Source of the DNA: Burkholderiales bacterium PBB2
GTDB taxonomy: Bacteria > Pseudomonadota > Gammaproteobacteria > Burkholderiales > Burkholderiaceae_C
Length of the DNA stretch: 64,000 nucleotides
Direction: 5' to 3'
Assembly (NCBI GenBank): GCA_002255955.1
Contig: NKIM01000007.1
Coordinates: forward strand, 93,861 to 157,860
Both the position numbers and the translations under genes were made by a program. Each line of letters begins with the position of its first letter. Position 1 is the first letter of the stretch. This document shows positions 47,088-56,900 of the stretch, one piece after another. The notes under the pieces were generated by a model, which was not told the DNA's origin, made no database searches, and saw only the letters and a list, made by a program, of their open reading frames with translations.

Positions 47088-47103
47088 TTGCAATCGATTG
47101 CAA
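47088..47103 (-). promoter_or_regulatory. LacI-family operator O1
   Basis: TTGCAATCGATTGCAA is a perfect 16-bp palindrome with the central CG pair typical of LacI/GalR sites. It lies about 140 bases before the receptor start. Confidence 0.8.
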
Positions 47104-47155
47104 ACAAGGGAAAACGCGTATCTGCCTTGAAGCAACAAGGTTTTTACAAAATTTA

Positions 47156-47171
47156 TTGCAATCGATCGTCA
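47156..47171 (-). promoter_or_regulatory. LacI-family operator O2, imperfect
   Basis: TTGCAATCGATCGTCA repeats the left half of O1 exactly, with a degenerate right half. It overlaps the stop codon of the lacI-type gene and lies 68 bases from O1, a spacing that could allow looping. The AT-rich stretch between the two sites probably holds the receptor promoter. Confidence 0.55.
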
Positions 47172-48290
47172 GGCGGCGCTGCGCCGGACGATCAGGCTCA
47201 CGCCGAGGGTGCGTGAGGGGCTGCGCTCGCCGCGCAGCTGGGCCATCAGCGTGGCCACCAGTTCTGCCCCGGCTTCGGCCACCGGCTGGTGCACGGTGCT
47301 CAGCGGCGGGTCGCAGTAAGCGGCCAGGGGCATGTCGTCATAACCGACCACTGCCACGTCTTCTGGCACGCGCCGGCCCGCCGCGCGCAGGGTGTGGATG
47401 GCCTGCAAGGCCAGCAGATCGCTGCAGGCCACCACGGCGTCGAAGGCCGGCGCTTGCGGCAGCCAGCGTTCCAGCGCCGTGCGGGCACCGCCGGGCTCAA
47501 ACGGCAGGGCCAGTTCCAGCGCGGGGTCGGCCTGCAGGCCGGCTTCGCGCAAGGCCTGCTGGTAGCCCTCGCGGCGCAGCCAGACCTCGGGCAGGGCGGC
47601 GTCACCGAGGAAGGCAATGCGGTGCCGGCCCAGCTGCAGCAGATGGCGGGTCGCTTGCAAGCCGCCATCGCTGTTGTCGCCGCCCACGGTGCAGTACAGC
47701 TGTTGGGGCATCGCTCCACCCCAGACCACCAGGGGCAGCTGGCGTGCGGCCAGGGCGTTGAGCTGGTCGTGGTGGCGCCACTGGCCCACCATGATCACGC
47801 CGATGGCCTTGCCCGAGTCGTAGAACTGCGCGGCCAGGTCCAGGTGCTCGGCGTCGACGCGTGAGAGCAGCATGTCGTAACCCTGGTCGGTCAGCGCATC
47901 GGCAATGCTGCCCACCAGGGCCAGGAAGAAGGGGTCGGAGATGTGCTGGCGCGAGGCCGCCTCGAAGGGCACGACCACCGCCACGGTGCGGTTTTTCTGC
48001 AGGCGCAGGTTCTGGGCGCCGAGGTTGATCGAATAGTTCAGCGAGCGGGCCAGCTCGGCCACGCGTTGGCGCGTCTCGGCATTGACCAGCTTGCTGCCGC
48101 TGAGCGCGCGCGACACGGTGGACACCGAGACCCCGGCCAGGCGGGCGATGTCGGCCATTTGCAAGCGTCGTTGCTCGGCCGGACCGGCGGCTGCGGCGGC
48201 CTGGGCCGGCGAGGCCGTTGCAGGAGATTCAGCAGAAACCCCGGCCGGCGGCAGTGCCGGTGGGGCCGAGGACGGGGAGCGCTTGGACAT
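47169..48290 (-). CDS. LacI-family repressor of the sucrose genes
   Basis: 373 residues. After a 40-residue Ala/Pro-rich leader comes the helix-turn-helix QMADIARLAGVSVSTVSRAL (about 44-63) with hinge ELARSLNYSINLGAQNLR, then the periplasmic-binding-like effector domain (VVPFEAASRQHISDPFFLAL, FDAVVACSDLLALQAIHTLR, VVGYDDMPLAAY). It is co-oriented with the sucrose genes. Two palindromic sites lie between it and the receptor gene, which it probably represses until sucrose or a product binds. Confidence 0.9.
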   Translation of the reverse strand: MSKRSPSSAPPALPPAGVSAESPATASPAQAAAAAGPAEQRRLQMADIARLAGVSVSTVSRALSGSKLVNAETRQRVAELARSLNYSINLGAQNLRLQKNRTVAVVVPFEAASRQHISDPFFLALVGSIADALTDQGYDMLLSRVDAEHLDLAAQFYDSGKAIGVIMVGQWRHHDQLNALAARQLPLVVWGGAMPQQLYCTVGGDNSDGGLQATRHLLQLGRHRIAFLGDAALPEVWLRREGYQQALREAGLQADPALELALPFEPGGARTALERWLPQAPAFDAVVACSDLLALQAIHTLRAAGRRVPEDVAVVGYDDMPLAAYCDPPLSTVHQPVAEAGAELVATLMAQLRGERSPSRTLGVSLIVRRSAA

Positions 48291-48607
48291 GGGCGGGGAT
48301 TGTGCCGCAGGCCCTGCGCGCATGGCGGCCGGCTGACCCGGCGCGCTGCGGCCCGCCGTCCGCTGGCAGCCGTGTGCTGCTGCAAAAGCAAAGAAAAAAC
48401 GCCCAACACGCTTCGATGTGCGCGCATCGCGAACAAACCCGGGCGGAGCGTCTCGAGCACCGCGCCCGCGCGGCGCGCCGGCTGCGCCTTTCGCCCCAAC
48501 CCCAGCAAACACGGGGTCTGTGCGGTGGAATTGAAATGTTAAGCATTGTTAAGATTTGCTGCGGTTTTGTTTTGATACACCTATCGCCCACCTCTGAGGC
48601 CCCGGAT
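48291..48607. other. Divergent intergenic region
   Basis: 317 bases between the lacI-type gene and the glycosyltransferase gene. The last 75 bases before the glycosyltransferase are AT-rich (TGTTAAGCATTGTTAAG direct repeat near 48538, TTTTGTTTTGATAC near 48565) and probably hold its promoter, but no well-spaced -35/-10 pair was found. No gene seen. Confidence 0.5.
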
Positions 48608-49708
48608 ATGTCGCTCGCCAGCCCCGCTTCCAGCCCCGCGCTCACCATCGTTCACGTGGTGTTTTCCTCGCGCATCGCCGGCGGCGAACGCCATTGCATC
48701 GATCTCGCTCAGGCCCAGGCCGCACTCGGCCATCGGGTGCACGTGATCGGCAGTCGCGGTTCCGCCGTGGCCGGTGAACTGGGCCCTGACATCCAGTTCC
48801 ATGGTCTGGCCCTGCCGCTGCTGCGTGCTTGCCGGGTGCGCCGCCTGGCCCGCCGCCTGGGCGCGGACATCTGCCACGGCCACCTGGGCCCCGCTTGCAA
48901 GGCGGTGGCCGAAGTGCGCGGCGCGGCCCGTGTGGCCACCCTGCATGTCGGCTACAAAGCCCATCACCACGCCCGCCAGGACGGCCTGATCTGCGTCAAC
49001 CGCACGCAGGCCCAGCAGCTGCCGGCTTTCGACGGCGCGGTCAGCGTGATCCACAACTGGGCGCCCGAGCGGGCACCCGCGCCCCTGTCGCTGTGCCTGC
49101 GCCGCGAGCTGGGCTTGCGTCCGGACCAGCCCTTGGTCGGCTCGGTCGGACGCCTGCATCCGAGCAAGGGCATGGACCTGTTGATCCAGGCCTTCCGTGA
49201 CCATGCGCCGGCCGATGCCGCCTTGGCCATCCTCGGCGAAGGCAAGGACATGGCAGCTTTGCAGCGCCTGCGCGGCAGCGATGCCCGCATCCATCTGCTG
49301 GGCTATCGCGCGGATGTGGAGCAGGCCTTGCAGGCCATGGACCTGTTCGTCTCGCCCTCGCGCGAGGAAGCCTTCCCTCTGGCCATCCTGGAGGCCATGC
49401 GCGTCGGTCTGCCGATTTTGTCCACCGCCACCCAGGGCCCGACCGAGATGCTGGCCGGGCAGCCGGCCACCTTGGTGCCGGTGAACGATGCGTCCGCGCT
49501 GGGCCGCGCCTTGCGCGAGCGGCTGGATGCCTTGCGGCCGCAGCCGGGCCAGTCGGTCGACCGCCAGCGGGTGGACTACTGCCTCCAGGCCTACCAGCGC
49601 CCGCAGGCCGTGGCCCGCGTGATCGCCTTCTACCGCGATGTGCTGAGCCGCCGCGCCAAGGCGCCGCACCTGCAACCCCGTCTGCAAAGCGGCGCAGCCC
49701 ATGTTTAA
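48608..49708 (+). CDS. GT4-type glycosyltransferase
   Basis: 366 residues with the GT-B pattern: IVHVVFSSRIAGGERHCIDL at the N-terminus, VGSVGRLHPSKGMDLLIQAF and LLGYRADVEQALQAMDLFVS, with the EX7E region SREEAFPLAILEAM. It transfers a sugar, probably in surface polysaccharide or glycolipid synthesis; donor and acceptor are unknown. It overlaps the next gene by eight bases. Confidence 0.88.
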   Translation: MSLASPASSPALTIVHVVFSSRIAGGERHCIDLAQAQAALGHRVHVIGSRGSAVAGELGPDIQFHGLALPLLRACRVRRLARRLGADICHGHLGPACKAVAEVRGAARVATLHVGYKAHHHARQDGLICVNRTQAQQLPAFDGAVSVIHNWAPERAPAPLSLCLRRELGLRPDQPLVGSVGRLHPSKGMDLLIQAFRDHAPADAALAILGEGKDMAALQRLRGSDARIHLLGYRADVEQALQAMDLFVSPSREEAFPLAILEAMRVGLPILSTATQGPTEMLAGQPATLVPVNDASALGRALRERLDALRPQPGQSVDRQRVDYCLQAYQRPQAVARVIAFYRDVLSRRAKAPHLQPRLQSGAAHV

Positions 49709-50642
49709 GCGCCCGCGCACCGATTTCTGGCAGGTCGGCATCGTGCCGGCGCCGATTGCCGAGCTCAATGCCTCGCGCTTGCAGGCCCTGGCCTCCTCCA
49801 TCATCTGGCTGCCCTCGGCCGGGCCCTGGCGTTACCTGGCCGACCCCTTCGGCCTGCGTCGCGGTGATAGCTTGCATGTCTTTGTCGAAGCCTTCGACTA
49901 CCGGACCAAGCACGCCGTGATCGAGCGCCACGAGCTGGGCGCGACCGATCTGCAGTGGCGCAGCCGGCGCACCGTGCTGGCCCGGCCGTTCCACCTGTCC
50001 TACCCTCAGGTCTTCGAGCATGAAGGCGCCACCTTCATGGTGCCCGAGAGCGCCCAAGCCGGCGAGGTGGCGCTCTACCGCGGTGACGACAGCCTGAACC
50101 ACTGGCAGCGCGAATGCGCCCTGCTCAGCGATCTGCCGGTGGCCGACGCCTCGCTGATCGAGCACCAGGGCCGTTGGTGGATGTTCTTCTCCCTGGTGGG
50201 GCCGGGCGCGCGCGACCAGCGCGAGCTGCATCTGGCCCATGCCCCGGCGCTGACCGGCCCCTGGAAACTCCATGCCGGCAACCCCATCCGCGTCGACCGC
50301 AGCGGCGCACGCCCGGCGGGCCGGCCCTTCCATGCCGCCGATGGTGCGGTGATGCTGCCGGTGCAGGACAGCTCGCTGACCTATGGTGGCGCTACCCGCA
50401 TGCTGCGCTTCGAGCAATTGGCGCTGGACCGAGTGGAGTGCGCGCCGACCACGCTGCATCTGCAGGGCGCCATGGCGCGGGCGGACCACCCGGCTGGCCT
50501 GCACACGCTCTCGGCTTGCGGCGACCTCACCCTGATCGACGTCAAGCGCATCGAGCGCTCGCGTGCCAAGCAATGGCTGGATCTGAAGCGCCGTGCGCGG
50601 CGCCTGATCGGCCGCCCGGCGCCGCTGCCAGCCTTGGTCTGA
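49701..50642 (+). CDS. Beta-propeller-like protein linked to glycosyltransferase
   Basis: 313 residues, no signal peptide. Trp/His/Asp-rich strands such as WRYLADPFGLRRGDSLHVFV, HLSYPQVFEHEGATFMVPES, WWMFFSLVG and AGRPFHAADGAVMLPVQDSS are reminiscent of the five-bladed GH43/GH68-like fold and of GINT1 N-terminal-like domains found beside glycosyltransferases. The overlap with the upstream gene implies joint function. Catalytic role not established. Confidence 0.65.
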   Translation: MFKRPRTDFWQVGIVPAPIAELNASRLQALASSIIWLPSAGPWRYLADPFGLRRGDSLHVFVEAFDYRTKHAVIERHELGATDLQWRSRRTVLARPFHLSYPQVFEHEGATFMVPESAQAGEVALYRGDDSLNHWQRECALLSDLPVADASLIEHQGRWWMFFSLVGPGARDQRELHLAHAPALTGPWKLHAGNPIRVDRSGARPAGRPFHAADGAVMLPVQDSSLTYGGATRMLRFEQLALDRVECAPTTLHLQGAMARADHPAGLHTLSACGDLTLIDVKRIERSRAKQWLDLKRRARRLIGRPAPLPALV

Positions 50643-50771
50643 ACTTGGTGCCGCGGCCGGCACGCGCCGCCAGAAAGCCACAGCCGGCCGCTGCGGCATG
50701 CATTCGCCGTCGCCCAGCGCGGGCGGGCGGCGTACCATGAGCCCAGTGCCAACCGGAGCGAGCAGGCTGAA

Positions 50772-52955
50772 GTGCAAACCTTGACCCGACTCGCGTCACT
50801 CGACGCCCAAGCGCTCTGCGCCTCCCTCGATCACGCCTTCATGGGCCTGATCTGGGTCGATGACCAGGGCTGCATCCGCCATGCCAACCGCTTCTTTCTG
50901 GAGCGGGCCGTGCCGGCGCAAAGGCTCTCCGATTGTTTCCCCGACATTCAAGCCAGTTGCTGGCGCGCCTTGCTCGAACCCGGCCGCGGCCCGCAGCGCG
51001 AGAGTTTTCATGCCCAGCTGCGTCTGGCGGCCGGTGGTGTAGGCAGTTATGAATTGCAAGTGCAGGCCCAGGCGCTGGAGACCGGAGAGGCCGATGCCAG
51101 CCCTGGCACGCTGACCCTGCTGGCCCTGCGCCCCATGGACGAGCGCGGCGAGCGCGAAAGCGTGGCCATCCTGCAGCACCAGGTGCTGGAGGCCGTGGCT
51201 TTGGGCCGGCCCCTGCCGGTGGTGATGGATCTGCTGTGCCGGCGTGTCGAATCGCTGGCGCCGGATGTGATTTGCTCGGTGCTGGCGGTCGATGCCCAGG
51301 GGCGGTTGCGCCCCTTGGCCGCGCCCAGCCTGCCATCCAGCTACAGCAATGCGCTGGACGGCCTGCCCATCGGCCCGGCCGTGGGCTCTTGCGGCACGGC
51401 GGCCTGGCGCAAGCAGGCGGGCGAGGTCAGCGACATCGCCCATGACCCACTCTGGGCCGATTACAAAGGCCTGGCCCTGTCGGTGGGCCTGGGGGCGTGC
51501 TGGTCCACGCCCATCTTGCTCGACGGCACGCGCGTGGCCGCCACTTTTGCGCTCTACCACCGAGAGGCGCGCCAGGTGGCGCCCTTCCATCGGCGCATGG
51601 TCGAGGCCTGCGCCCAGCTTTGCAGCGTGGCGCTCAAGCACGACGAGCACCTGCGCCAGATCGAGCGCCTGGCTTACTTCGACGGCGTCACGGGCCTGCC
51701 CAATCGCAGCCTCTTTCACGACCGCCTGGGCCAGGCCCTGCCGGTGGCCATGCTCAGCGGCAGCCCAGCCGCCTTGCTGCTTCTGGATCTGGACCGCTTC
51801 AAGACCGTCAACGACAGCTACGGCCACGCGATTGGCGACGAAGTGCTGCGCCAGGTCGCGGCCCGCTTGCTGGCCTGCCTGCGCGAGGCCGACACCCTGG
51901 CCCGATTCGGCGGCGATGAGTTTGTCGCCTGGCTGCCCGGCTGCAGCGGCAGCCAGGCCATGCAGGTGGCTGACAAGCTGCTGGCCGCCTTGCAGCCGCC
52001 CCTGCAACTGCCCAATCAGGCGCCCTTGCTGATCAGTGCCAGCATTGGCATCAGCTGCTTCCCCGAGGACGGCCAGGACCCCGAGCTGCTGTTCAAGAAC
52101 GCCGACATCGCGATGTACGAGGCCAAGCGCGCCGGTCGCAACTGCGCGCGCTTCTTCCTGCCGGCCATGAACCAGGCCCTGGATGAGCGCGTGGCGTTGG
52201 AGGGTGCGCTGCGCCAGGCCCTGTCCACCCAGGCCCTGCGCCTGCACTACCAGCCCAAGCTGCGCCTGCGCGACCGTGCCGTGGTCGGCGCCGAGGCCTT
52301 GTTGCGCTGGACCGATCCGCAACGTGGCGCGGTGCCGCCGGACAAGTTCATCCCGGTGGCCGAGGAATGCGGCCTGGTCAATGCGCTGGACGCCTGGGTG
52401 CTGGAGGCCGCCTGCGAGCAACTGGCCCGCTGGCGAGAGCAGGGCGTGGCCATCCGGGCGGGCTCGGTCAATGTCTCGCCCACCCGCTTCCAGCAGGACG
52501 ATGTGGCCGCGCATGTGGCTTCGCTGCTGGGACGGCATGGCCTGCGGCCCGAGCAGCTGACGCTGGAGGTGACCGAGCGCCTGCTGCTGGACCACGACCC
52601 GCGCACCGCCGGGCAATTGGCCAAGCTCTTCGCCATGGGCGTGCGGCTCTCGCTCGATGATTTCGGCACCGGCTACTCCAGCCTCGGCTACCTCAAGCGC
52701 CTGCCGGTCAGCGAGCTCAAGCTGGACCGCAGCTTTGTGCGCGACCTGGAGACCGATGCCGACGACCGCGCACTGGCCAGCGCCGTGCTGGGCATCGGCC
52801 GGGCCCTGGGCCTGGCCGTGGTGGCCGAGGGCGTGGAGACCGAGGGCCAGCGCCAGATCCTGATCGAACTCGGCTGCGAGGAGGCTCAGGGTTATTGCTT
52901 CGGCCGACCCATGCCACCAGCCGAGCTGCAAGACTGGCTGGTGGCGCGGCGCTGA
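50772..52955 (+). CDS. GAF-GGDEF-EAL cyclic di-GMP protein
   Basis: 727 residues from a GTG at 50772. An N-terminal PAS-like region (FMGLIWVDDQGCIRHANRFF), a GAF domain (about 135-290, with IGPAVGSCGTAAWRKQAGEV), a GGDEF domain with intact FGGDEF (about 378) and an EAL domain with GAEALLRW (about 506), NVSPTRFQ and DDFGTGYSSL. Both active-site motifs look intact, so it could both make and break cyclic di-GMP. No membrane segment: a cytosolic sensor. Confidence 0.93.
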   Translation: MQTLTRLASLDAQALCASLDHAFMGLIWVDDQGCIRHANRFFLERAVPAQRLSDCFPDIQASCWRALLEPGRGPQRESFHAQLRLAAGGVGSYELQVQAQALETGEADASPGTLTLLALRPMDERGERESVAILQHQVLEAVALGRPLPVVMDLLCRRVESLAPDVICSVLAVDAQGRLRPLAAPSLPSSYSNALDGLPIGPAVGSCGTAAWRKQAGEVSDIAHDPLWADYKGLALSVGLGACWSTPILLDGTRVAATFALYHREARQVAPFHRRMVEACAQLCSVALKHDEHLRQIERLAYFDGVTGLPNRSLFHDRLGQALPVAMLSGSPAALLLLDLDRFKTVNDSYGHAIGDEVLRQVAARLLACLREADTLARFGGDEFVAWLPGCSGSQAMQVADKLLAALQPPLQLPNQAPLLISASIGISCFPEDGQDPELLFKNADIAMYEAKRAGRNCARFFLPAMNQALDERVALEGALRQALSTQALRLHYQPKLRLRDRAVVGAEALLRWTDPQRGAVPPDKFIPVAEECGLVNALDAWVLEAACEQLARWREQGVAIRAGSVNVSPTRFQQDDVAAHVASLLGRHGLRPEQLTLEVTERLLLDHDPRTAGQLAKLFAMGVRLSLDDFGTGYSSLGYLKRLPVSELKLDRSFVRDLETDADDRALASAVLGIGRALGLAVVAEGVETEGQRQILIELGCEEAQGYCFGRPMPPAELQDWLVARR

Positions 52956-52977
52956 TCGATGCCGCCCGAGGGCGGGC

Positions 52978-53967
52978 TCACAACTCCCACTGCGGGTGCA
53001 GCTGGCGCAGGCGGTTCAAGGCCATGGCCGCCGCCGAGGTCCGAGTCTCGACGCCCAGCTTGGCGAAGATGCGCTCCAGATGCTTCTTCACCGTGGCCGG
53101 GCTGGCGCCGAGGATGTCGCCGATGTCGCGGTTGATCTTGCCCTTGACCACCCAGTAGAGCACCTCGGCCTCGCGCGCGGTCAGCCGGAAGTTCAGGCCC
53201 ATGGCTTCGATCAGGGCGGCGTCGCTTTGCTCGCGCATGACCAGCAGGCATTCATCGCCTTCGTCCAAGTTCTCCAGGCCCGAGGGGTGCAGGGCAAAGC
53301 TGAGGCGGCAGGCGCCTTGCTCATGCTGAAAACGCGGTGGTTCGCGCATCGGTTCCTGTGCCTGGATCGACTGCCGGGCCAGCCATGCGCGCACCGGCGC
53401 GGGCAGCAGGCCGCCGGGCTCGGCCGGGAAGTGGCGCTGCAGCAGTTCGCGCGCCAGCGGTGTCTGCCACATCAGGCGGCCGTCACTGAGGCGCACGGTA
53501 ACGCTGGCGTAGCCGAAGGCATCGAGCGCGCGCCGCGTCTGCACGGCGCCCTGCGCTTGGGCAGCAGCGCGAAGATGGACCTGCATGCGCGCCAGCACCT
53601 CCTTGGGCTTGATGGGCTTGGTGACGTAGTCGGCGCCGCCAGCTTCGAGCGCGGCCACCAGATGCTCGGTCTCGGTCAGGCCGGTCATGAAGATCAGCGG
53701 GATGCCGGCCGTGGCCGGCGTGGCCTTGAGCCGGCGCGCCTGCTCAAAGCCATCCATGCCCGGCATCACCGCGTCCAGCAGCACGATGTCGGGCAGGGCC
53801 TGGCGTGCGCGGGCCAGGGCCGCCTCGCCGCTGGTGGCGACGAAGACGGTGTAGCCCGATTCATCCAGCGCGTCGTGCAAGAGGGCCAGGTTGTCCGGCA
53901 CATCGTCAACGATCAGCACGCGCTCGCTGCGCGGCCCGTCAGTGCCGCTGAATGTCGGCGTCAGCAT
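52978..53967 (-). CDS. LuxR-type response regulator paired with the transporter-kinase
   Basis: 329 residues. Receiver domain with D65 in DIVLLDAVMPGMDG and Lys in YVTKPIKPKEVLARM; a middle region of about 120 residues without a recognised domain; a C-terminal LuxR helix-turn-helix (LTAREAEVLYWVVKGKINRD, GASPATVKKHLERIFAKLGV). The start overlaps the end of the kinase gene by seven bases, so the two form one operon. A likely target is the divergent urease cluster, inferred from position. Confidence 0.92.
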   Translation of the reverse strand: MLTPTFSGTDGPRSERVLIVDDVPDNLALLHDALDESGYTVFVATSGEAALARARQALPDIVLLDAVMPGMDGFEQARRLKATPATAGIPLIFMTGLTETEHLVAALEAGGADYVTKPIKPKEVLARMQVHLRAAAQAQGAVQTRRALDAFGYASVTVRLSDGRLMWQTPLARELLQRHFPAEPGGLLPAPVRAWLARQSIQAQEPMREPPRFQHEQGACRLSFALHPSGLENLDEGDECLLVMREQSDAALIEAMGLNFRLTAREAEVLYWVVKGKINRDIGDILGASPATVKKHLERIFAKLGVETRTSAAAMALNRLRQLHPQWEL

Positions 53968-56900
53968 GGCGCATCCTCCAGGTTCTGCAGCATGGCTTCG
54001 AACTGGAACTGCCGCGCCTGCTCGCGCAGCTGCTCCACACGAGGCTGGCAGTCGGGCTGGCTGGCTTGCATGCGGTCCAGGGCGGCCAGCACGCCGCGGT
54101 AGTGGCCCAGCTCCAGGGCCTCGCGCAGGGCCGGCAGGTGTTCAGCGGGCAGGGGCTGTTGGGCCAAGGCGGGCGCTGGCCTCGCGTCGTTGGGCTTCTC
54201 CAGCCACTGCAGCGCCAAGGCCTGGCCCAGCCAGTCCAGCAGCTCGGCATGGCGCACCGGCTTGGTGATGAAGTCGGCGGCAGTGATGCCGCCCTCATGC
54301 TCCTGGCCTTTCTCGAAGGCATTGGCCGAGACGATGGCCACGCGTGGCGGCTGGGGCAGGTCCAGGGCGCGCAGGCGGCGCAGGGTCTCCCAGCCGTCTA
54401 TGCCGGGCATGGCCAGGTCCAGCAGGACAGCGTCAGGCCGCAGGCCGCCGCTGACGATCAGGTCCAGCGCATCATGGCCGCTGCTGGCGCTGCGCAGCTC
54501 AAAGCCCAGCGGCGCCAGCAGCTCGATCAGCAGCTGGCGGTCGGCCTCTTCGTTGTCGACCAGCAGCAGCAAGCGGCGCGGCCCGGCGTAGCCCAGGCGC
54601 GGGCGGGGTGCGCGCGCCGGCGGCAGGGCGCTGTCCGGCAAGGCCGGCAGGAACAGGCGCACGCTGAACACCGAGCCCTGGCCCGGTGTGCTGCGCGCGT
54701 TCAGCTCGCCGCCCATCAGCCGGGCCAGCATCTGCGCCATGGTCAGGCCCAGGCCAGCGCCGACGGTGGCACCGGTGCCGCGGCTGCTGCCGCGGGTGAA
54801 GGGCTCGAAGATGCGCGCCAGCTCGGCCGCGTCCAGGCCGGGGCCGCTGTCCTCCACCTCGATCAGGGCCAGCTCGCGGGCATGGCGCACGCGCAGGGTG
54901 ACCTGACCCCGCGGTGTGAACTTGATGGCGTTGCCGATCAGATTGATCAGGATCTGGCGCAGCCGCCGTTCGTCGCCGCGCACGCAGGCCGGCAGCTCGC
55001 CCTGCACCTCGAAGCGGAACTGCAAGCCCTGGGCGGCGGCCTGGGGCTCGAACATCTCGGCCAGCTCGTGCATGCAGTCTTCGAAGCGCAGGGGCGCCAG
55101 CTCAAGGCTCAGGCGGCCGGCCTCGATGCGGGCCAAGTCCAGGGTGCCGTCGATCAGGCTCAGCAGGTGCTCGCCGCTGCGCTTGATCACTTGCACAGCC
55201 TGGCGCCGGCGCGGCGGCAGCTCGTGCGTGTCCTCGGCCATCAGCTGGGCATAGCCGAGGATGCTGTTGAGTGGCGTGCGCAGCTCGTGGCTGATGGCGC
55301 TGACGTAGCGGCTCTTGGCCTGGTTGGCGGCCTCGGCCGCGGCTTGCGCGCGCTCGGCCAACACGCGGGCGGCCTGCAAGGCCTCGTCGGTGCGGCGGTG
55401 CGAGGCGATCTCGCGCATCAAGGCCTCGGTCTGGCGGTTGGATTCTTCTTGCGCCACCTCGCGGCTCTGGTGGGCCAGCACCAGCCACCAGGCGGCAATG
55501 CCCAGGCCCAGGCTCAGCAGCACATAGGCCTTGAGGAAGCCGGCGCGCAGGCTGGCCGGCGTTTCGCTGGCCCCCAGGCTTTGCAGCTCCTGGTGGTAGA
55601 GCAGGCCGAACAGCGCCGCCAGCAGGGGCAGCAACACGCCCATCAGCAGCAGGAAATGGCCCAGGCCTTTGTCCAGCACCGGCCAGAGCGGCCGCGGCAG
55701 GAGACGGCGCAGCGCGCCCGACCATTGCGCCGAGAGCCGGGCCTGGGGCTTGCAGAGATCGCCGCAGCGCGCGTCCAGGCTGCAGCAGAGCGAGCAGATG
55801 GTGCCCTGGTAGGCAGGGCATTGGGCCATGTCCGGGCCTTCGTACTCGCGCTCGCAGATCACGCAGCGGCGCGCGCGCAGGGGGCGGCCTTCGTCTTGAT
55901 CCTCGCCGAACTGTGCGCGGGCCAGGTAGTAGCGCCCGCGCGTGGCCCAGGCGATCAAGGGCGAGGCGAGCAAGGCCGTCACCAGGGCGATCAGGGCCGA
56001 AAAGGCCTGGGCATCAGGCCCGAACAGCCCCAGGTGGGCGCTGACCGAGAGCGCCGAGGCCAGGGCCATGGCTCCCACGCCGACCGGGTTGACGTCGTAA
56101 AGGTGGGCGCGCTTGAACTCGATGCCCGGCGGCGACAGGCCCAGGGGCTTGTTGATCACCAAATCGGCCACCACGGCCATGATCCAGGCGATGGCCACAT
56201 TGCCGTACAGGCCCAGCACGGCGCTCAAGGCCTCGAAGACATTCATCTCCATCAGCAAGAAGGCGATCAAGGTGTTGAACACCACCCAGACCACCCGCCC
56301 CGGGTGGCTGTGCGTCAGGCGCGAGAAGAAATTGCTCCAGGCCAGCGAGCCGGCATAGGCATTGGTGACATTGATCTTGAGCTGCGACACGATCACGAAC
56401 AGGGCCGTGGCCGCCACCGCCCAGCCGTAGTGCGGGAACACATACTCGTAGGCGGCCAGGTACATCTGGTTGGGGTCCACCGCGCGTTCGGCCGGCACGG
56501 CGTGGCTCAGCGCCAGCCAGGCCAGCAAAGCGCCGCCCAGCATCTTGAGCACGCCCAGCAGCACCCAGCCCGGCCCGCCCACCAGCACCGCCGCCCACCA
56601 GCGCCGCCGCTGCGCCGGCGCGGCATCGCTCGGCAGGGCGGGCATGAAGCGCAGGTAGTCGGCCTGTTCGCCCATCTGCGTGATCAGGGCGATGCCCACG
56701 GTCAGCGCCGCACCAAAGTGGCGCAACTCGAAGCCGGCCGTGCCCGAGAGCGCGCCAGCATGGTGCAGTGCACCGGCAAAGGCCTGCGGCTCTTGCCAGA
56801 GCACCGCCGCGAAAGGCAGCAGCAACAGGACCAGCCAGAGCGGTTGCGTGATCAGCTGCAGGCGGCTGATGACCGACACGCCGTGGGTGACCAGGGGAAT

